Assembly (NCBI GenBank): GCA_002104945.1
Contig: MCFH01000069.1
Span: 1-64,000, forward strand
Source: Piromyces finnis
Lineage: Eukaryota > Neocallimastigomycota > Neocallimastigomycetes > Neocallimastigales > Neocallimastigaceae
DNA length: 64,000 nucleotides
Direction: 5' to 3'
The position numbers and the translations under genes were made by a program. The notes under the pieces were generated by a model. That model was not told the DNA's origin. It saw nothing but the letters and a program-made list of their open reading frames with translations, and made no database searches. Of this stretch, positions 59,001-64,000 are shown one piece after another (position 1 is the first letter of the stretch; every line of letters begins with the position of its first letter).

Positions 59001-59490
59001 TTTGTTTTAATAAATTATGGGTTACAGGATTATTTTCATAATTTGTATCTTTATCTAATAAGTCTATTATTAATTTTATTGGAATACTGTAATTTTTTGT
59101 CATTAAATAATTTAGATTTTTAGAATTTATTATATAATGTAAATTGTCAAAGGGTATACTGTTAAATTCTGCTCCATAATTTATTAAGATATCGGAAATG
59201 TCATATCGTTGTTTTTGAAGTGCACATGATAATGGTGTATTATATAATGGTGAATTATTCATATATTTATTATTAAAGGAAATATAATTTAAAGTACTAT
59301 ATCCTTTAACAATAATATATTCTATTATTTCTAAGGAGGCATTTTTCTCTATAAAATTTATTAGAATATCATTTTCAATGTAATTTAAAAAATTTTTGTT
59401 TTCTCCTTCAATCCATTTTACTTGAATTTTATTTTTTTCAAAATATTGTTTTAAATCAGTTTTTGAATTTATATTGTCATAGTCAACCAT
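56095..59490 (-). CDS. Ankyrin-family protein with a triplicated module, 1131 aa
   Basis: Intracellular-type protein, no signal peptide. The N-terminal module of the 1041-aa protein occurs here three times, at about 12-280, 334-575 and 615-900. Each runs: a helix pair (NNFKELKDYIKSNNVS / NQINELKDFVIKNCIS), an AI-x-N-A-S-x-x-I-I-x-[FY]-II helix, LNY, a PL-F/S-x-A ankyrin turn, ..YDISKLLIDQNADINYKL, NLHLENIKFILNNGFNL, a [FY]TFDNKFVLRLI helix, and an N-x-x-A-L-N-I-L end. Classical ankyrin repeats with GDTPL are almost absent. A basic cluster (HKQSNHRKKRQR, 784-795) could be a nuclear signal. The C-terminal 230 residues are helical and unassigned. The start at 59490 is the first ATG of the frame. 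Confidence 0.83.
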   Translation of the reverse strand: MVDYDNINSKTDLKQYFEKNKIQVKWIEGENKNFLNYIENDILINFIEKNASLEIIEYIIVKGYSTLNYISFNNKYMNNSPLYNTPLSCALQKQRYDISDILINYGAEFNSIPFDNLHYIINSKNLNYLMTKNYSIPIKLIIDLLDKDTNYENNPVTHNLLKQIFHYLIVKEGHIPSQLINLLIKNDYNDILNYIFELFIFNKEFVLKLILCYKNNLSFFKSNYQHLIDSEVKKVDFNVSFYKTAIQKNNYNALNILCNNDVRGNKIIVEDICNILKVDFVSRNIQDVLTSNRTELKNTFLNKMKNSKLKFHVNSKLLQCLENTTTYNEDKENITKLIEQNNFKELKDYIKSNNVSVTKFHFKVFDPKVHNFKKKDIIGLAIENNVSPDLLNFIINQCLKDDKNFIKNRHLHFLYYALSKNKFKISEFLLKKFEGEDHKLIFRWIYNSKTLNNKNLNFILYHNLFYYKDESDIDNRKIASFLHSIEYTRCSLSQFLKYYTLNNNFILKFLSYSRNKISLSKKQFDDLLMEENNKFNSSWVYPMTLQDYNPEELNILYSYDIRRKEIIYNDLINNVIKLEESDSDIKNKFISDIENNIIKIPIEEKYLNQLKNRETIQNFVLEKVRLNQINELKDFVIKNCISLSQFNKMNEDVLTYAIKSNASLKMINYLISQYSSLNYMVYYANGNPLTGTVPLASSTIDIPYSPLFISLYLNKYDISKLLIDQNADINYKLNNYERNETFDILTYLYKTQNLHLENIKFILNNGFNLTLDHIELLIGCKDNHKQSNHRKKRQRTSYNYISKNNPDENCLNNDDEKKEKIIQFLKTFIQYYTFDNKFVLRLINWSKNQTLISNTQLQEILLKEKKKLCLTKPLLNKIISHGNDNVIKLFFDYEVNSSALYSTPSELLPFITAKSDWLIKYLFKFNLLDYSKFNLEDFVVRMLPLDDEFDLFEENPNREMSLQEKENLMYLGIIHFKNFKLFIEEYLKHELVHHFTSYKKENYSKIILRIYQRLYMKATSANQLQEGLEFLEKIILNLLFHETFYFIHYDNNLLKLCSSDLQKIMLKKSLLYPNFDFSNININSVLLYLKEIDDCERKVFDFFINEILNYKNNFNSTLVKKVSKFIEKLKE

Positions 59491-60482
59491 TTCTTTATTA
59501 TATACATTTATGTTTTTAATAGGTTTTTCTTAAATATATCTATTTGGTAGAATTATTAAATGAACTTTTCATACTACGAATTAATTGAATTTATATTTAA
59601 AAAAAAAAAATATTATTAATAAATTCATTATAAAATTAACCAATAAAATTCATTCTATTAAATTCTATTAAATGAAATATTGGACAGGCTATAGAATTTG
59701 TTTTTATTTTAATAGTTTAAAAATGAATAGAATTAACAAAAGTGCTAAAAGATATTACAATAGTACAATTAAAAATATTTAATAATAAAATATTTAAAAA
59801 TATCAAATTTAAATATCAAGTCATTTATTAATAGAGCTATAATAAATTTTAACATTTTAACAAAGAATACATTACTTTTAATAAAAAAAAAAAAAAAAAA
59901 AAGCACTAAATTTTAAATAATACCATATACTATTTGATAATAATTCATTGATTCTTTTTATTTTTTTTATTAATGAAAATATAATAAAAGGGTCATTTTT
60001 ATTAATACTTTTAAAACTATATTTAAATATAATTTTTCTTATGTAACAAAGTCATTATCACCTTTTTTTTTTTTCCTTTTAACCATAAAGTTCTTCTTTA
60101 CATTATAATTAATGAGGAACTAAACAACTTTTATTAAATTTAATATAATTTTAATTAATAAAGTTTTTTGATAATTAATTACTCTTCTTTTTTTTTCAAC
60201 AATTCTTTATTTGTTATTATTATTTTTTATAGTTTTTTTTTATCTTTGTATCTACTACTATATTGTAATTATTATTATTACTTTTTACTTTTTATGTCTA
60301 GCACATAAATTATTAGTTGTTATAATTAAATTCTAAATATTATTTTTTAAACTATTTTTATAATTATTGTTTTTTTTTATTCTATTATTCTATTAATTTT
60401 TTTTATATATACATATAAAAAAATTGTGTGAAAAGCAAATAAATATTTTTTTTTTTTTTTTTTTAGGAAAAAGATTTTTCAC

Positions 60483-60653
60483 TTATTTGAAATATAATTT
60501 AACCTTACAATTTTCGTCAGGATAAATACCGATAGTTTTCTTGTTAAATTTAATTTTACTAATATTAGCATATATTTTATTAGCAAATCTACAATTACTC
60601 TTAAAAACTAATAAAGAATTAAATTTAATAATGATTTCAAAATATTTATATAT
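60483..60653 (-). pseudogene. Possible terminal exon or gene fragment
   Basis: A minus-strand frame ending at TAA (60485-60483) reads NSLLVFKSNCRFANKIYAN, then ISKIKFNKKTIGIYPDENCK and VKLYFK. Its composition (Cys, Gly, Pro, Asp) is far more protein-like than the flanks. There is no ATG and no clear acceptor upstream, and I do not recognise the family. It could be the last exon of a short secreted protein, or a relic. Confidence 0.35.
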
Positions 60654-60770
60654 ATATATTTTTCGTTATTCCTAATTTTCTTCTCTTTTTTTTTTTAATG
60701 ATAGTGGTGTCTATTCATCATTTGGATCTAGTATATATCTATTTTTAAAAATTCATTTTTCATTTTTTAT

Positions 60771-60820
60771 GAGCTGCTGACACTCAAACTCCATCCTAGT
60801 CCAGGTCTGAATCTTTACTT
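60771..60820. other. Short GC-richer island
   Basis: About 47% G+C over 50 bases in DNA that is otherwise mostly A and T. On the minus strand one frame reads IQTWTRMEFECQQLIKNEK before a stop, another RPGLGWSLSVSSS. No tRNA fold fits. Probably the relic of a repeat or gene. Confidence 0.4.
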
Positions 60821-61701
60821 GATTATAGTTTTTTTTTTTTTTTTAAATATTCTGTATCTATATTTAATAGCCAATAATATTACTTTTTGATTGATTTATA
60901 ATAAACTTTAATTTATAGTAAAAAAAAGTATCCCAAAAAAAAAAAAAATAAAGAAATTAAAATTTATTAAAAAATATATCCATATTATTTTGATACTTAC
61001 AATATTAATGGAAAACATAAAAAAATATTATAATTTATTAATTATAGCGTTATTTGTTTCTGTTGTATTTTTTAATATACATTCTTTAAATTATCAATAT
61101 ATTTATTAACACTTATTTTAGTATAAAATAATACATATAAAGTGATATTAATATATTTTTATGTTACAAAGATAACACTATAGTTATATAAAATCAAAAT
61201 TTATAATCAAATAGGTGAATGAGGCTATATAATTTTATTTAAAAATCTTAATGATAATAATATATATTACTAAAAGAAGGTATATTTAAAATGTCAATTT
61301 TGATATCATTATTAAAAATACTTATATTTTAAGAATATTATAATATTATTATTTGTATTCTAATACTATTTTATTTTTAATTCTCTTTTAAAAAAATTTA
61401 TAATTCATCAAACTTATAATACAATAGAAAAAATAATATATATTAAATTGTGAAATAAATATTAAACTATTTGAAATATAAATTACTCTATATCATCCTG
61501 ATAATTCTTCTTTAAAATAATACTTGTTATATTGAATTTATTTCATAGAAGAAAAATTATAATAATTTCTTACAACTAATAATAATATAAAATATTAATA
61601 AATAAAAATAATAATTAAAAAAATATTATTATCTATATTAATAATGTAGATATTGAATTTACATATATATGACAAAAAAACCAAATTATAAAATATATAA
61701 A

Positions 61702-63043
61702 TTATATGTAATTCAAACTTACATTAAATATTAATCTATTATCAAGGAGTTTTTTAGCTTTTCCAATTTCAATCATTTCACTTTTTTTAAGTAAAAATTC
61801 TTCACTTTCATTTATTGCAATAGATGAATTGGAATCTATTTATGGTATAATTAAAAATTTATATATATTAATAAATAGTTAAAAAAAATATTAACTCTAT
61901 AATTCTTGTTAACATACTATGAAGGCTATTATCATCATCGCTTTCATATCCATATAGTTCTCTTTTCATTTTCAAAAATTTTCCATTTTCCATATATTCT
62001 AAATCAATCATATGTTTTTTTCTATAACTAATCAATAATTTAATGATTTCCTCATCTAAATTCAAAACAAATTTAATATCTTTTTCCCATAATTTTAAAG
62101 TTGTGTAATTATTCAATGCATACTCTACTAACATTTTAATCATATTAACATTATTATGGCTAACTGCAAAAAGAAGTGGATAATCTCCGAAATAATTATC
62201 TTTTAAATCGATTTTTAATTTTACATGATTATTAGATGCATAATCCATAAGTAATTTCATTATATCTGTATTATTTTGGAATGCTGCTCCTATTAACGGA
62301 TAACTATTGGTTGTTGTTGTTTCGTTTATTTCTAAGGTAGCATTAATTTTATCAGCATAGTCAATAAGTAATTTAATCATTTCAATATTATTATTTTGTA
62401 CTGCATTGAAGGCAGGGTAAAATCTATTTTGATCCATTTGATTAATTTCTAAAATAATATGATGATAATTAGTATATTCTATAAGTAATTTAATTATTTC
62501 CATATTATTATTTTTTGTTGCATATAAAAGTGGATATCCACCTTCTGTATCTGGTTCATTTAATTTTAATGTAATATTATTTTTATTAGCATATTCAATT
62601 AATATTTTAACAATTTCTAAATTATTTTTATCTGCCGCAATCAAAAGTGGATAAGGTGTATTATTTTCATTATTATTCATTTCTAAAATAATGTTGTGTT
62701 TATTAGCGTATTCTATAAGTAACTTTACTATTTCAATATTATCGTTGTTAATAGCAGATGTTAGAGGATAACTATTATATGCATTTTTCTCATCAACTGG
62801 CAAAATAATATTATGTTTTTCAGCATAGTTTATTAGTAATTGAACAATTTCAACATTATTTACATCGGTAGCTGCTAAAAGGGAACTATTTTCATTATAA
62901 AATGCTTTTTTATTTAAATCTAATATAGTATTATTTTTTTCTGATTCTCCTAGAATAGCTATAACAGATTTAATATCATTATTTTCAATAGCTCCTCTTA
63001 GTTTTCTTTCACTATTACCCCAGAAAAGAAACATAGTTATCAA
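61702..63043 (-). CDS. Ankyrin-repeat protein, two exons
   Basis: Exon 1 is 63043-61918 and exon 2 runs 61835-61702, giving 419 aa. The 82-base intron has a perfect fungal donor (GTATGT at 61917) and an AAATAG acceptor; the join changes the C-terminus from a short hydrophobic tail to NSNSSIAINESEEFLLKKSE and KAKKLLDNRLIF. A second donor-like GTAAGT at 61722-61717 leaves open a further exon; without it the stop is at 61704-61702. The protein has eight or so ankyrin-like repeats of about 39 residues (NNIEIVKLLIEYANKHNIIL..., PLLIAADKNN). These are longer than the 33-residue norm, with an extra Leu/Ile strand. M1 or M4 may be the start. No signal peptide is evident; it presumably binds proteins inside the cell. 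Confidence 0.8.
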
Positions 63044-64000
63044 TTCAATTTTTTTTTAATTGGCAAAATGATAATTCATACTTTAAGTATATAATTATAT
63101 ATAAAAAGCTCTTCTAAATAATATATTAGAGTATATTATTACAGAAATAAAAATAAAAATAAAATTTTTAATGTTTTTTTTTTTCTCAATGTAAAAATGT
63201 AATTTTAATTATTATAAAACTTTAAATTTTAAAAAAAAAATCTTAACCTTTATAATTTAATAACGTTGTTGTTTTTAGATATTTTATTATATGTAATTAC
63301 AACAGTATATTTATTGCTATGTATACTAATAAGATATCTTAAAAGACAAATATTATCTAATGTATATTTAATGTAATTTTTTTATTAAAAAAAAAAAGGA
63401 AAGAATATATAAATAAAAAACTAATTATAAAAACTATTAGAATGGAATTTATAAATAAAATTTAAAAAATCTTAAATATTCATAAATTTCTTTTTGAATT
63501 TTATCCCAAATAATATCTTCGCACCAACCTTATTAAATTGTATTTTTTCCCTCAAATATAGCAATTAAAATAAGATTTAAAAATTAAGTTGTACAAAACT
63601 ATAAATATTGGGTTATATTGCCTAAATATGTATATTATAAGATTATACTTTTTAATAAAAATATAAAAATATTTATACTTTTTTTCTTTTTTAAAAATAT
63701 AGAATAATTAATCTTTTTTTTTTTAAAAAAAAATACTAAATATACTAAAATAATAATTTCATTTTTTTTTTAATTCATGGTTTATATAATTATTATTTAA
63801 AGATATTTTGATATTAATAATGAAATTCTTTAGAATTTTATACAACTATTATAGTAATAGTAGATGTATTTTGAATAGAATAATAATACAAAGAATAGTT
63901 TTAATTTGTTTCCTCTAGATTGATTTACCTAGATAGAATTAAAATGAATATAATAGAAGTGAACGGAATTAAAGTAATTTAGTTTAAAATTGATCTTTTT
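63044..64000. other. Right edge, intergenic with a possible coding scrap
   Basis: A+T-rich upstream region of the ankyrin gene. At 63530-63449 (minus) a frame reads GWCEDIIWDKIQKEIYEYLRFFKFYL then stop. Upstream in the same frame, beyond two TAA codons, is ILIAIFEGKNTI. This may be the last exon (an AG lies just before it) of a gene beyond the window, or a relic. Confidence 0.35.

Larger units (their letters stand above)
59491..61701. other. 2.2-kb intergenic, mostly empty
   Basis: A+T-rich. It contains a possible gene fragment (60483-60653) and a short GC-richer island (60771-60820), both listed. No intact gene was seen. Confidence 0.55.

Overview
The window looks like nuclear DNA of an anaerobic gut fungus (Neocallimastigomycota). 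Three things point there. Base composition is extremely A+T-rich, with homopolymer, AAT and TATAA tracts in every intergenic region. Genes are mostly intronless, or have short GT-AG introns, with A-rich leaders. The protein families fit too: a CotH-like protein with two fungal (CBM10-type) dockerins, several CBM18 and CBM1 modules, a solute-binding-domain/7TM receptor pair, and large lineage-type ankyrin proteins. No rRNA, tRNA, CRISPR array or bacterial operon was seen. The genus cannot be told from the sequence alone.

Layout. 1-8.45 kb is a transposon nest on the minus strand: a decayed LINE copy running off the left edge, then a full-length LINE (2217-7527, one 1507-aa ORF with endonuclease and reverse transcriptase), then a hairpin-rich tandem repeat (7528-8249) and a patchwork of four short LINE pieces (8253-8438). 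8.9-20.7 kb holds secreted or surface genes separated by long empty A+T-rich stretches: an acidic repeat protein, a membrane-anchored carboxylesterase, a decayed acidic-protein gene, and a CBM18 protein. 21.4-28.3 kb holds a 1041-aa ankyrin protein and the CotH-double-dockerin protein. 30.7-38.3 kb holds two five-exon receptor genes (solute-binding ectodomain plus class C-type 7TM). They are almost identical over about 2.2 kb but abruptly different at both ends, which is the signature of gene conversion. 41.2-46.7 kb holds a convergent pair acting on polysaccharide: an Agd3/CE18-like deacetylase with three CBM1, and a pectin methylesterase with one CBM1. 49.5-63 kb holds an ankyrin pseudogene, a subtilisin-like protease with four CBM18-like domains, a 1131-aa ankyrin-family protein with an internally triplicated module, and a two-exon ankyrin protein.

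How the genes may work together (inference). At least seven products carry signal peptides and act outside the cell. The dockerin protein could join the fungal cellulosome. The pectin methylesterase and the deacetylase carry their own CBM1 anchors, so they act as free, substrate-bound enzymes. The CBM18 proteins probably bind the fungus's own chitin wall. The receptor pair could sense small ligands such as sugars. The ankyrin proteins have no signal peptide and are probably intracellular. There is no sign of an operon or a co-regulated cluster. Gene models with introns (receptors, pectin methylesterase, terminal ankyrin gene) were built here by hand from splice signals and frame continuity.
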